Shown one piece after another: positions 13,501-25,661 of a stretch of 64,000 nucleotides of DNA; position 1 is the stretch's first letter; every line of letters begins with the position of its first letter. This DNA comes from Cinnamomum chago. Its lineage: Eukaryota; Streptophyta; Magnoliopsida; Laurales; Lauraceae. Location: positions 71,418,501-71,482,500 of the forward strand of contig CP142459.1 of NCBI GenBank assembly GCA_038049695.1. Reading direction: 5' to 3'. The position numbers were made by a program, and so were the translations under genes. The notes beneath the pieces were generated by a model, which saw only the letters and a program-made list of their open reading frames with translations, searched no databases and was not told where the DNA came from.

Positions 13501-13650
13501 TATGATATCATAGGATCCAGATCCAGATAAAAAGACTGTCTAGGCCTTTTAATATATATGCTTTTCAATTTTTAATATTTAAATATCATGATATCATGAG
13601 TTTTTAAACTCACATGATATCATGGGTTTTTAAATTCACATGATATCATG
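13501..13650. repeat. Cluster of catgatatcatg palindromes upstream of copy 1
   Basis: A 12-bp perfect palindrome catgatatcatg occurs at 13587-13598, 13613-13624 and 13639-13650, and a relative tatgatatcata occurs at 13501-13512. The last three are spaced 26 bp apart. Related, partly degraded copies lie upstream of oxidase copy 2 at about 25,755-25,920. They may be a repeat or a multimerised protein-binding site; function is unknown. Confidence 0.6.
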
Positions 13651-13883
13651 AAATTCAAGGTAGAAAATAAAAAAGATACAAATGTGCCAGAGTTGTTTGA
13701 CTTTAGTATTAGTATTAGATTTCCGGTCATGAAATTGGAAATTGGTTATTCCTAAAAAGAAGAATCTTCTCAGCCGGCTTTGATGACCAGGTCACTATCT
13801 AGTACCATGACTACGTTTTATAAGAAGTTGCAGTGAAGTATCCTCATTATAACAAAGACTAATCAAGCCCCGTAAGTTTCCAA

Positions 13884-13891
13884 TATAAAAA
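13884..13891 (+). promoter_or_regulatory. Candidate TATA box, oxidase copy 1
   Basis: tataaaaa lies 194 bp before the start codon, next to a block (gatgtctcataacgg) conserved upstream of all four copies. Its position relative to this block is similar in each unit. Confidence 0.5.
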
Positions 13892-14077
13892 TCTCTCTTG
13901 ATGTCTCATAACGGATATCACTACGCATCTAGCTTGGATCACTCCACCCCATGTCATTCCTCTCATTACATATTTTCAGTTGAACTCCAGCCCCCCCCCC
14001 CAAAAAAAAGAAAAAAAGAAAAAAAAACATATTTTCAGGTGAACCAAACAAAGCTGAAACTTTGAGACTAGAGGAAG

Positions 14078-16053
14078 ATGGGTCCACGCCATGCCCTTTC
14101 AGCCACCGACTTATTGAGTCTATTTTGTTTCTTCATCTTGCTAGCAACTCAAACGACTGATGCTAAGATCAAAATGTACAAATGGGAAGTGAAATACCAG
14201 TTCAAGTCGCCTGATTGCTACAAGAAGCTGGCTATAGCCATCAATGGAAGGACTCCTGGTCCCACCATCCTCGCGCAACAAGGCGACACTGTGATCATCG
14301 AGCTGAAGAACAGTTTGGTCACTGAAAATATTGCAATTCACTGGCATGGAATTCGACAGGTAGAGTCATGTCTAACTGAGTTGTTGAATTTCTTTAGCTG
14401 GGGAGTAAGAAGTACCATCTTAATTCATGTTCACAAGGGTCTCTTTTCTTTGTAGATGAAGAAGTTTGATTTTTTTTTTTGGGTTGCAGATCGGATCTCC
14501 ATGGAATGATGGAACGGAAGGTGTGAGCCAGTGCCCCATTTTGCCGGGAGACAGCTTTCCGTACAAGTTTGTTGTTGATAGGGTAGGTTATGATATATTA
14601 ATCTTAAATGATTCTTTTACCAAAAAGAGAAAAATCTCAAGAGTTATTAAGAGATGAGGAAGTGCTAACTTAGATATCATTAACCCAAGGGGGTAGTAGA
14701 TTAGCTGACTTACGATTATGGTTTGCACCTAGATATTGTAGGTTCGAAACATTGGGATTACAGCAGAAACGTCCCTCTAAGTTGGACGAATTAGTCCAGC
14801 CCAAAGGGTTGAGAACCTTCCTATAGCAAAAATAAAAATAAAAATAAAAATAAAATAAAAATAATAAAAAATAAAAAATAAAAAGAAAAAATAAAAATAA
14901 AAACTGAGACATCATTAATACATGATATAAATTAAAATTCATTCTTCATCCTTAGGAAGTAATTATATTGAGAAAGTGTATTCTATAAAATCTAACTGTC
15001 CATTTCTTTCACTTTGGCTAAGGAAGTCTAACTCCCAATTTAAATGCAGAGCAGTTTAAAGTAATTGTTTGTATTGTTTTCTCCACTTGTCATCTCGTTC
15101 TCTTTTACTGTGCATTGAAATGGACTCTATTGTTTGTGCAACTGGACTCTATGCTTTGCGAAGTTGGTGCCCTTTTGCCCGTTAGGAGCCGTTTATCTTT
15201 TACGCATAAGATATGTAAATACAATTTATACATGTAAATGATGAATATTTAAATTTAAAGTATGTAACGTTTACACATGCATTTCGTTTTATAACGTTTG
15301 TCTAATAACAATATTTTTGCATCATTTACACATGTGATTCATTTTTCTATGTTTGTTTCAATGATATGCGTATATGTATTAAACGATTTTTTAAATGATA
15401 CTTATTAGTCATTAAATTATATTCTACTATAATGATATGAAAATGAGACAAAAAAAGATATGATTTATATCAAAGTTTTTATTTGCATTTTAGATCCTTA
15501 AAAAAGAACATGTCTTTCAACATGAAATATACTTTTCAAAACTAGATATTTCTATCATGATCACCTTTAAAAAAATTGCATTCCAACATGTTTGGTTAAG
15601 GAAATAAGAGTTTATAGTCTGATGGTTAGGAAAAATAGGATTATTATTAATATTTTTATTAATTAATATTTAGTTTAATATTATCTTAATTCATTATTCA
15701 ATTTGCATAAAGCTTAACCCATGCATCTCATCGACTTTACGTTAATATTAATCAATTATAGAATGTTCTTAAAATGAGTGTTTTATTGCTAAGTCCAATT
15801 ATATTAAAAGTATCACAAATTTATATATTATGGTTAGACAAAATTGTATTTATACATTATTTTTGAATGATACCATAATGCTATATAAAATACATTCTTC
15901 CTTTACTCTTACATTCATTTATACATATTTAAATATTTTTAAAGTAATACAATAATAAATAATTTTAGAAAAATAATTGAGATATTGGAAGAAAATCTAA
16001 AAGGAGAAGAGAATATTGAAAATCAAATTCTGAAAGAATAAACCTACAAAGTA

Positions 16054-16089
<36 letters not shown>

Positions 16090-19000
16090 TATAGCAAGGC
16101 AAGAGAAAGAAATAGAGAGGTTACTTTCATAAAAGAAGATGAGATGCATGGAGGGTTTTCATTTATAGGTTTCATTGGGTCTTGACGCATCTTTTATTAT
16201 TATTTTGTAAGTGCGTTGGAGGGAGTTTCGAACCCATAACATCTTTGATGGAAATGCCTCTTTTATTATTATTTTTCTAGATGCGTTGGAGGGGTGTTTC
16301 AAACCCGAAACCCCTTTTTGACGGATATTGCCCAAAACCAAACCGTCCTCCAACGAATATTCTTTGAAATCACATGTACTTTGGTATTCTCTTTTCTCAC
16401 ATGAACTGGTGTCCAAATCTTGTTGTGAAAATGAGCTCATTTTCACATCATTTACACATTTGATTTACACATAAGATGCGTAAATACTTGTAGACAAACA
16501 TTACTGATGCGTAAATATTACACATATTCACCATTTACATATGTAAATGGGTGTAGACAAACAACCCCTTAGCTTTTCTACGATAACGATGACCACCCTA
16601 ACGACAAAAGAAAACATTGACATGCACATGGAAAATTACCATACAATGGATGTTAAACCTGATAATCGTCCCAAAACTGTCGAAAAATGTGTAATTACTA
16701 TAGAAGTGTTCGTCTGTGGGATATCACAAGCTGTGATATCCTAGAGATATAAGATATCATACTATCTGAAGCGGGAAGACTAGAATAGTCCATTTTTTTT
16801 TTGTTTTTGTTTTTTCTTTGACTGTGGGACCGCCAAACCACAATTCAAACTGTTGGATAGCTGTATGAGTACAAGAATTAATGTGATACCAAATTCGAAC
16901 GGTCGATCTATCACGGTTTGCAAATTTCTTGATAATCGTGATAAATCAACTGTTCGAATTTGGTGACATATTAATTCTTACATTCACACAGCTATCCAAT
17001 AATTTGGATGACGGTTGGTGGTCACATAGTCAAGGAAGAAACATTAATGCAGCCTCTTCAAATTTCTTTTATTCTACTGTGATAATGTCACATGTGAAAT
17101 CAAGGGTTCTAAGGTTTTTCTCATTTTTGGTATCTATACATTAAATCAGAGGCTGAAAATTTTATAGCTAGCCGTTTGTATTATTTCAAAGAAGATTAAC
17201 AATCTTGATTGTGAATATGGGGCCCACAAAAGTTAAAAAAATAGATGTGTAGTTATTCGGTTTTTATCAAATATCTCGAGATCTAAGACAAATCAACGGT
17301 TGAAATTTGGTATGTGGGCTGTGTTTGACCGTATTAATGTTTCCGACAGTTTGGATCATCGTTAATGGTCACATAATTTAAACAAAATTAGACAAAGCGT
17401 TGAGGGGAGCATTATCGTCCATGGCACTGTAGCTCCGCAAGTATTCGAGCTTCATATAGTGCGATATCCTAAATCCCACTTGCGATATCCTACAGATGAA
17501 TGGTTCTGCAGTAATCTCACATTTTCAGGCAGTTCTGAGGCGATAGTCAGTTTTAAAACCTGTTGTACTGCAATTGTCCCAAGTCTTTAGTTTGGTGGTA
17601 ACTTTATCCTGTGATTGAAAAAAACCCTAATGGCATCTTTTACTCTTAGTTATCAAGATACAAGAGTGCTTTGCCCTGTCATTAATGTTAGCTTTTCTGA
17701 ACATACTTGAGGAACATTTATACTTTTCTTATCATTCAGTATTCGTATTCACACCATGTCGATCACTTTTCCACATGATCTCTCTTCGCCAATCTCAACG
17801 AAGTGGTCATTTTGTCAATTAAAAATAAGTCAGCTAGATATTTATTATTGTTAAAAAATACACGTATTTATGTGAATAAAAAATACACGTATTTATGTGA
17901 AATTTACACCCATATAAATTAAGGGACAGGATCAATGGATCATGTTAATCTGATGGGAGTAGCTCTCCCTCCCTCTCTCTCAAAAGGGGCCAGTCAAAAA
18001 AAGGAGGCAAAAAGGTGTCCTCCACAAAATAATACTCTTTTTCTCATTTTTAAACTTAATTTGACAAGCAGATGAGGTATTTTTCATGTCATTCCAAACA
18101 GAAAGTCGACTGGATAGGCATAAGAACACATGCATGATCATATATATATATATATATATATATATGTTTTTTTGAGGATCCATTGATAAACTCTGCATAC
18201 ACCCCAGATCAATTGGGGCCCACTTATATAACTGACTGATATTTTATTTTTATTTTTTTTTAAAATTGTAGCCAGGGACTTACATGTATCATGCCCATTA
18301 TGGAATGCAAAGAGAAGCAGGACTATTCGGATCCCTTCGGGTGTCAGTTCCTGATGGAGTGAGCGAACCCTTTACATACGACCATGATCGAAGCATCATA
18401 CTCTCTGATTGGTGGCACAAGAGCACCTATGAACACTCCGCTGGCTTATCTTCAATACCCTTTCAATGGGTCAATGAGCCCGAGGTATATATGTTTTCAT
18501 CATTAACCATCTATTCCATCTAACTAGTACCCTGTCCTACTTTCGGATGGCCCACCAGCAATTCCATCCATCCTATCCATTGGTTAGGACCCTTGATGTC
18601 ATGGCTTAGCCTGACCTGTTGTTTGGATACTTCATGCACTCTCGTAAGTTGTACTCTTACTCTTGATGCAAGTACTTGCGCCCGTTTGGGCACAGGTCTA
18701 CTTTGGGCTAATGGCCCAGGATTAAACAGCAGGAGCCAGAAGGAGCAGGCCATAACAGGTGTTCATTGATCAGGTCAGGCCCGCTTAGGAATATATCCCT
18801 GCCCGGCCTGACTTTAGAAACACTGAACACTAGACGGTCCAAGTATCTTGGCCAAGCCCAACACGGGCTATAATTGCCTGGCCCAGGCCCTGTCCGCCTC
18901 AAACATGTCAATCATGACGAGCTTTGTATAACTGGGTATTCCCGGAAATGAGCACCCCAGCATAGTGCTTGTCTTAACTAGAAACGATTGTAGGCTGCAT

Positions 19001-20457
19001 CATACAAAATCGTGTAAGGCCCAACAACTAAATGGGCAGGACTTAGACAAGTTTCACATCAGCAACTCAGCCCAATTTCAGCTCTTGGTTGTAGACATCT
19101 GCACTTTCTCGTTAAATATTTTGATTAACATTACAGCATGTTCTTCACTACTTACGCTCAGGTAATTGATCAATCTGATTTTCTTTATCAGTCACTTCTA
19201 ATCCAAGGAAGGGGAAGATTCAATTGCTCCGCACTGGGTCCTTCAACTAATGGTGTCTGCAATTCAATTAGTCCTGACTGTTCTCCCTATTTTATCACAG
19301 TGGTGCCAGGAAAAACATACCGCCTAAGATTAGCAAGCCTCACTTCTCTATCTGCGCTTAGTTTCAAGATAGAGGTAATTAGCTATATTCTTGTTCTAAC
19401 TCTCTTTCTTATTCCATCCATTCCAAGAGACTGCTTACTCACACCTGTATTTAAAAACAGAGAAGATGAAAGTTATTATTTTTTTTTCTCTGCACAGGGA
19501 CACAACATGACTGTGGTTGAATCTGATGGGCATTACGTTGAGCCATTCGTCACCGATAATCTATTCATCTCCTCCGGCGAGACCTACTCAGTCCTTGTTA
19601 AAGCAGATCAAGACCCATCCAGGAACTACTGGGCTGCAACCAATGTAGTCAGTCGCAAACCCAAGACTCCTCCTGGGCTAGCCATCTTCAACTACTATCC
19701 TAACCACCCTCGAAAGCCCCCACCAACTCCTCCACCCACTGGGCCAATGTGGTATGACACTGAAGCCCGACTAGCTCAGAGTCTCCGAATCAAGTCCCAC
19801 CAAGATTACATTCACCCGCCTCCCCTGACCTCAGACAGGGTCATCATACTCCTCAACACACAGAACAATAACAGTGGCTCCGTTCGTTGGTCTGTTAACA
19901 ACATGTCCTTCACCCTCCCCCATACCCCATACCTCGTCGCGCTTAAAGAGAATTTAACCAATGCCTTTGATCAAAACCCTCCGCCGGACACCTATGACTA
20001 CAAGAACTATGACATCTACAGCGTGGCAAATAACACCAATGTCACTTTAACCAACTCCATCTACAGGTTGAAATTCAATTCAACTGTGGACATCATTCTA
20101 CAAAATGCAAACACCTTGAAAACGAACGACAATGAGACGCATCCTTGGCATCTCCATGGACACGATTTTTGGGTGTTGGGCCATGGTAAAGGAAAGTTTG
20201 ATCCAGAGATTGACCCAAAAAAGTATTATAATTTGGTAGACCCCATAATGAAGAACACAGTTGCGGTGCAACCCTATGGATGGACTACATTAAGATTCAA
20301 AGCGGATAATCCAGGTGCATGGGCTTTCCATTGCCATATAGAAGCTCATTTTTACTTGGGCATGGGTGTGGTGTTTGAAGAAGGGGTGGAGATGGTGGGG
20401 GAGCTTCCTCAGTCTGTAATGGGGTGTGGTAATTTAACTAGGGGTGGACATCATTGA
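14078..20457 (+). CDS. AAO: L-ascorbate oxidase, array copy 1
   Basis: Five exons, 14078-14359, 14490-14582, 18272-18484, 19192-19374 and 19498-20457, give 576 residues; all introns are GT-AG. The enzyme oxidises ascorbate in the apoplast and reduces O2 to water. An N-terminal signal peptide (about residues 1-28) is followed by three cupredoxin domains. All four copper motifs are present: HWHG (end of exon 1), YHAHYGM (exon 3), [11 protein letters not shown] and [12 protein letters not shown] (exon 5), with the type 1 Cys, both His and Met ligands. Six cysteines match the family's disulfides. Several N-glycosylation sites occur. Copy 1 is the most diverged in exons 3 and 5 (YDHDR, NNNSGSVRW). 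Intron 2 (3.7 kb) carries three transposons. Intron 4 (123 bp) is a multiple of three with no stop. An AATAAA lies at 20780. No defect is seen. Confidence 0.93.
14684..14905 (+). mobile_element. tRNA-derived SINE, copy 2, in intron 2 of oxidase copy 1
   Basis: A B-box-like ggttcgaaac near 14751 and the tail ccagcccaaagggttg match the SINE at 10436. The 3' end is an AAAAT-rich simple repeat. The flanks agatatcattaa (14672-14683) and agacatcattaa (after the tail) form a 12-bp target duplication with one mismatch. Copies 2 and 3 of the gene have only one such word there. Confidence 0.75.
15185..16568. mobile_element. PIF/Harbinger-like non-autonomous element in intron 2, copy 1
   Basis: The left end reads ggagccgtttatcttttac; the reverse complement of the right end reads ggggttgtttgtctacacc. 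The element is flanked by TTA at 15182-15184 and 16569-16571, the usual PIF/Harbinger 3-bp target. The site in oxidase copy 4 (gccctttagctctttaac, near 58,525) appears empty. The 1384-bp body is AT-rich with no transposase. It contains a (TA)n run near 16060-16085 and two copies of a gcgttggaggg-containing segment. Confidence 0.7.
16682..17526. mobile_element. Long-TIR element (MULE-like) in intron 2, copy 1
   Basis: The left end gaaaaatgtgtaattac and the inverted right end gaaaatgtgagattactg continue as imperfect inverted repeats for about 100 bp and include ggatatcacaag/ggatatcgcaag. A second, internal inverted repeat at about 16,853-17,003 forms a long hairpin. No transposase frame is present. 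Target duplications are unclear, so the superfamily is uncertain. Confidence 0.55.
18272..18272 (+). other. Variant 3' splice site TAG of intron 2, copy 1
   Basis: Intron 2 of copy 1 ends in gtag before exon 3, whereas copies 2-4 end in gcag. TAG is a normal acceptor, though somewhat weaker than CAG in plants. The exon begins at this base in the same phase as in the other copies. Confidence 0.6.
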
Positions 20458-20463
20458 TGCGAC

Positions 20464-20683
20464 CACTTCTAGAGAACGGCCACTTACCTCACTGATAGGT
20501 GACCAAGTTTCAAACCCTAGGTAAGCTACCTATTCCCACTTGTGTCGGCATTCTTTCCACTTGTTCGTGCTTCCTCTCCACTTGTACGTGCATTCTTCCT
20601 GCTTGTATGAGCTGTCATCCCGTGTCAGTGTGGGCTCTCTCTTAGGCCCAGCCCCCTTGATGGGGTTAAACAAAAATATAGTC
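20464..20683 (+). mobile_element. SINE-like insertion directly after the stop codon, copy 1
   Basis: Compared with copy 4, where cattgatgcaac runs directly into tctatgttc, copy 1 has about 220 extra bases here. The same extra segment follows copy 3 (45001-45216), where a tRNA-like head with the B box gagttcgaactc is clearer and the end is A-rich (gggttaaaaaaaaaa). It would lie in the 3' UTR. Confidence 0.55.
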
Positions 20684-21740
20684 TCTATGTTCTTATTATT
20701 TATTATTTATTTATTTTGTTAGAACTTTACATACTTAAATGATAAGTTGTTTTTAGGAATAACCAAACCGTTTTCACATAATAAAGAGTTACAAATGTGG
20801 TTACAAAATATTGCAAGCCATTAAACTGCTTTTAGAGCCTTGTAAGCTTGTTATATGTAATCCAGTTTAAGGGCATGTTAATTTGTGCAGGCCCTTCTTT
20901 GTAATCCCTTGTTTGTGGAGGATGTTTCCTAAACAAATAGGTAAGACCTCTATATTCACGTGATATATTTTAATGTTTTGGTATAAACAGACTCTTCTCT
21001 AAAAATTGCTATTTTTGTGGGAACAGCTATTATGTGCAAGATAAAAAATACGAGTCCAACTTCCCCTCTTGTTAAAGGCATTTCTGTGGAAAAAAAATCA
21101 GTGTTTCCTCTTCCGCAGCCTCTTCCGCTGCGTAATACAAACAAGCTTTTTAAGAAATTACAAAACATAGATTAGCTAGAAACTTATATAATCAGTATAC
21201 CTCTTCTCACACAAGTGGACAGTACACTAGATTTACTTGGTGGACTTTAAGAACAAGCCACCTCAATACCACACCATCGACATCTGATTTTGGGAAAAGT
21301 TCCTATACTATGCACATAATAAAGAAGCACAATTTAAAACAGGATAGTTTATTAACCTTTTTGCTCATTTGCCATCGAGTTGGGGAAAGACCAGCACATG
21401 GCCGGAGAAACAGCCCCCAATCGTGCCATGCTGGCCCACATTTCTCTCATTTTTCACCTACAAAGCTTTCTTTTAATTTTTTTCTTCCCTATTTTCTCTT
21501 TGCAGGGAATGGATATAGGGGTGTTCATGGCTAGGCCCAGGCACTATAAACACCGGTCCAGGCCTGACCCAAGACCGATACGGGCCGTAAGAGTTAGGCC
21601 TGAGATTCAAGCAGGGCTTTTTATCATTTTTGTGGGCATTTGATCAATTGTTGAACTAATTAAATTAAATTAAATTACATGCATTTCTTGCATGAGCCGG
21701 GTCAGGCTGCTTTCTATCACTTAATCTAAGCCCCGTCCAA
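20684..21740. other. 3' flank of oxidase copy 1
   Basis: No gene. This block matches the flank of copy 3 (45217-45494 and 49204-51190, interrupted by insertions) and of copy 4 (61557-62262). It holds the unoccupied hAT target tattcacg at 20953-20960 and a GGCCC-rich piece starting ggggtgttcatgg at about 21,518, which resembles plant hAT MITE ends and is shared with unit 3 at about 50,985. Confidence 0.6.
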
Positions 21741-22071
21741 CGCCCTAATTATATATCCATCCCAAATCCCTCATGTATTACCTTTGAGTGGAGGTTTCGA
21801 GGGTGCTGCCTCGACGGACGAATGTAGGAGATGGAGGGAATTTTGGGTGGAATAGGTTCGAAGAGTACGAGGGAGATAGCAATTATAACTATTTTGAAAT
21901 CCTTCTATATTTGATAGCGCTAAAAACATACAACCTGTCAAAAATGAAGAAGAATCCAGTGAGACAAATGGTATAATTAAAAAAGAGAGAGAGAGAGAAA
22001 AGAAAAACAACAACTTGTGCAGCCAAATTAATGTTAAATGATCGAGATCATTCCAAAAAAAGCGAGTTTTT

Positions 22072-22355
22072 CATTTATTTATTTATTTATTTTTAAAATA
22101 GAAATCCATTAAAGAGAACAAAAAATTAATAGAAATAAAGAAAATCCCAAAAAGGCTACGTCCCATCCATTCTGGATAGGAGCCACGGTGAAAAAGAACG
22201 GCCGCAAAAACAATTGCTACATGCTAAGGATCTAAATTGAGCTATAGAATGGGTTAGAACCGCCCCAAAAAACAATCAATACATGCTAAGGAGCTAAATT
22301 GAGCTATAGAACGGGCTATCCTATTAAGTTTTCTAGGTATAAAAGAAAACTTAAC
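22072..22355. mobile_element. Insertion shared by units 2 and 4 (possible LINE 3' end)
   Basis: About 285 bp starting with a (TTTA)n run and holding two copies of an acatgctaagga-ctaaattgagc motif. The same insertion lies at 52366-52648 in unit 4, whereas unit 1 (about 11,045) lacks it. The A/T-rich end suggests a retroposed piece read on the minus strand; the class is unproven. Confidence 0.5.
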
Positions 22356-22359
22356 ACTT

Positions 22360-23529
22360 AGTTGAAGTCAATGATGATGAAGAATATATTTAAACATTCA
22401 GGTAACACTAGATGAACCCACGACTGGTTTAGCAATGAAGCTAGCCAGCTAGGAATGGTGAAGCAGCTGTAGATAGGAGTCAGGACTGATTTGGGTCAGG
22501 TTGACTTCTGAGGATAATGGATATGGACCTAAACTGAACTCAACCTGTTTATTGACAGATTTGGGAATGTGGACCCTAAGTCCACAGCCCTGTATGTCAT
22601 GCAGGTTGAGATCTTTAATGTATGGAAACAGGTGTCATCAGGAGAGAGGAAGAGGGCCCACATATTAATACAAAGAAATAATGAGGGAAATTAGTTTACG
22701 GATGTGAAGTGATGGGTCATGGAAATGGGCCGAAGCCGTTGTGGGCCAAAGATAGTTGTACCCCAATTGGACTTTGTCCACTGGGATACTCACAGGTAAG
22801 CCTCACCTCAAACACATATCAATGAGTGTGGAGTGTGGACCACTTAATTGCAGCCCACTTTAACATACTGATCAAGCTGGAGGTTACTCACCATATTTTT
22901 TGATTGATCAGGATTCAGGATAGTGTTAGTAGTTGATACAGTAAATAAATTAAAAAAATGCATGCATCCTTATCTGGAATCCCAATGTTGATAATTTCCA
23001 CAATCTAGCTATCAATGATTTGCAGCTTCATCCATTGGCATTAACGTAACGAAATCATTGCTTATATAGATCATCATAATGTAGGATCTTCTTTCCTTTG
23101 GGTTGATAGTGATACACAAGCAAAACCCACTTGCATCACATATTCACAATTATTTGAAACCAAATGACGAAAACATCCTTGTGTCCAGAACACTTAATGC
23201 TAATAACGTTAAATTAATGATAAATAATGAACAGATGCTTGGTTCCCATATTATATTATATATATATAAAAAAAAATACTTATTTTCAGTCACTCACACT
23301 CCGGTCACATTTATTGATCAAAATCATTAAAGTCTCAATACTTTTTATTAACATGCACCGAATAAAATTTCACTTTAACTAGAGTAATACAAAATCTTGC
23401 TGGATGAGTAAAAAAGAAAATGCATATCAACAAAATATCATTCGTTTCTCACACAAATTCCAAAGGATTACCCATATAGTTAGGTACCCCATTTCTCACT
23501 TAAGTGCCCAGAGTTCTTCAAGCTTTGAA
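22360..23529. other. Duplicated 5' flank of oxidase unit 2
   Basis: No gene. Near-identical sequence occurs in unit 4 (about 52,650-53,800, apart from a 190-bp insertion), and more diverged versions occur in units 1 and 3. Confidence 0.55.
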
Positions 23530-23828
23530 TTATATATTTGACTTTATTAATGGAGTTGAGTGGAGTAATGGTTATTTTGAGAAAATAATAAAATATAAGT
23601 AGGTTATGATGGTATTTTATTTTTAGTTGTTTGTGATGGAATTTTTTTTATTTTTTTTATTGAAAAGTGGAGTTTTTTTTTATTTTTTTTTTATTTTGTC
23701 TTTTAGTGGAGAGATGAAGTTATTTTTTACTTCTTTTGAAAAAATATGGTAGAAAATTTAAATTAAAGTGTTTTGGTAGAATTTTTATTTTTAATAAACT
23801 TTAAAGGTGGAGTTGCCCAATAAGCCCT
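23530..23828. mobile_element. MITE family X, copy a
   Basis: T-rich segment with the words tttagttgttt, aaaagtggag and gtcttttagtggagag, ending at gccct. The same ordered words occur at 32771-33258 and, inverted, at 36908-37210, which defines a local miniature element family. No coding capacity. Confidence 0.5.
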
Positions 23829-24100
23829 AAAGGGCTTCTCTTCTCACAAGAGAATACTATTTTTCCATACCTAAATTCTCTCGTGTGTCTCACCCCCTCT
23901 AGCTGAGTTATTGGCCCAAAGGGCCATTGACCATCTAGAGTCGAGTCAATACGATGTGGAAAGCATCCAAAAACAAAGTCCCAAGAAATATAAATATATT
24001 GAAAACGACGCGTTCGTACTTTGTAGAAGATATTTTGAGTACTTGTGACTTGCTTGGAAGCGAAGAGGGAGGTGATGGGAATCGTCGGAGACTACATTAA

Positions 24101-25023
24101 GGGCACGTTTGGTAAACGGTGAAGAATCCTATATTTAGAGGATTCTCTCCATCTCCAAAGAAAGCCATAATCCTCAAGTAGAATTCCCAATGAAAGTTCC
24201 ATGTTTGGATGGAGGGAGGATTCTTATAAGTTGTAGAATGTATGATCCAATTGATGTTTATACATGTATCTCAAGATAAAGTAAGGATCAACGGTTATAA
24301 TTTGGTCACCTTACCGTGTTTGACCGTCCAAAACTAATGACCGGTTTTGATGTTGATCGTGGACCCCACATAAACCCAAAAATGAGAAAAAAGGACTGTT
24401 TTCAATAATAGTTTGCTCAGTAATACATTTTGGCAAATGTCCCTCACGATTTTGCAAATATCTCAACATCTAAGATGAATCAACGGCTGAAATTTTGGGA
24501 CATAGCCGTTATGGACCTTCTTAACATAATTAACGGTTCAGATCTTGATTTTGGGGCCCACAGAAACCAGAAAATTGAAAACAAGGGACTGTGTTTAATC
24601 CCGTTTTTTGGCCCACTGCATCACAGAATATGGCATTTTAACGGTTTGGACGATTTTGCAAATATCTCAAGATCTAAGATGAATCAACGGCTGAAATTTT
24701 GGGAGATAGCCGTTTTGGACATTCTTAACAATATTATCGGTTCAGATCTTGATTGTGGGTCCCAAAAAAAAATCAAAAAAACGCAAAAACCGGTCTGCCC
24801 TCTATTAACGTCCAAATGTACTGTAGCTCCGCAAATCCCCTCTTGCGCAGATTCCATGAATCCGATGGGGGGGGGGGGGGGGGGTCCGACTCTACAAATA
24901 TTCAAAAGGGTGGATTTCTGCAATCCATTCTCTTCAAATCCATGCCATTCCAAACAAGGAAATCCGCGGGATTGAGGATTTTGGGCGAGGAATCCTTGGC
25001 CAAGACCGTTGCCAAACATGACC
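24101..25023. mobile_element. PIF/Harbinger (Tourist-like) element, unit 2
   Basis: The ends gggcacgtttgg and, inverted, ggtcatgtttgg fit the GGGCATGTTTGG-type termini. The flanks are TAA at 24098-24100 and 25024-25026. Unit 1 has an uninterrupted site (gagactacag-taatgacctttcaac, 12,216). Inside is an approximate direct repeat with a period of 204 bp (starts 24447 and 24651, cgattttgcaaatatctcaa). A poly(G) run of about 18 lies near 24,870. No transposase. Confidence 0.75.
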
Positions 25024-25630
25024 TAAAGACCTTTCAACAAACCTTCAAAAGCAAAGCATAGGTCTCTTTCCTGGGTCTTTTTCTGTTTTTTGTCCGTTTG
25101 GATTTGTTGATTTTGTTTGCCAGTTTCATATGATACCTCGGCATCTTGATGTCATCAAACGCGCTTTCTGAATTTCTAGGAAATCTCTTGTTCCTGAAAT
25201 TATATTATATTCAAAGTTGAGAGAGAAGGACTCCCCTCGTTTTGTGATTTTTCCCCACTACTAGAGAGAAGGACTCTTTCGTTCTTTGGGTAAAGGTCAA
25301 AGGAGGCACCTGATCTTATGTATAGGGGATACATTCAATTATCCATCAATAAAAAAACAAGAGTGCCTCCCCTAGTTCTTGATAGAGAAGACAGTATATG
25401 GTATGGTAGGTTGTGATTGTTATATATCTTCATCACACTAATCATAATATTACGGATAATTTCTTAGAACACTAACCATAACATTAGAGATAATTTTTTA
25501 TAAGATTATGAAGATATTCAGCAATCACAAACTGTTGTACCTGTCTAATCTATGATAAGCTTTTCCGCATTTTTTTCCAGCATGTTGTTTGGGAGTGTTT
25601 TTTCGTTATAACTTAATCTTGTTGAATACC

Positions 25631-25661
<31 letters not shown>

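Noticed and set aside
14141-14347. Antisense frame conserved opposite exon 1 in all four copies
   Set aside because: Shadow of the coding strand, conserved because exon 1 is conserved.
18520-18911. Minus-strand frames inside intron 3
   Set aside because: GGCCC-rich intron sequence conserved only because the introns are duplicated; no domain.
21788-22013. Possible small gene near 21.8 kb
   Set aside because: Related sequence in units 3 and 4 does not keep the frame, and no domain is seen.
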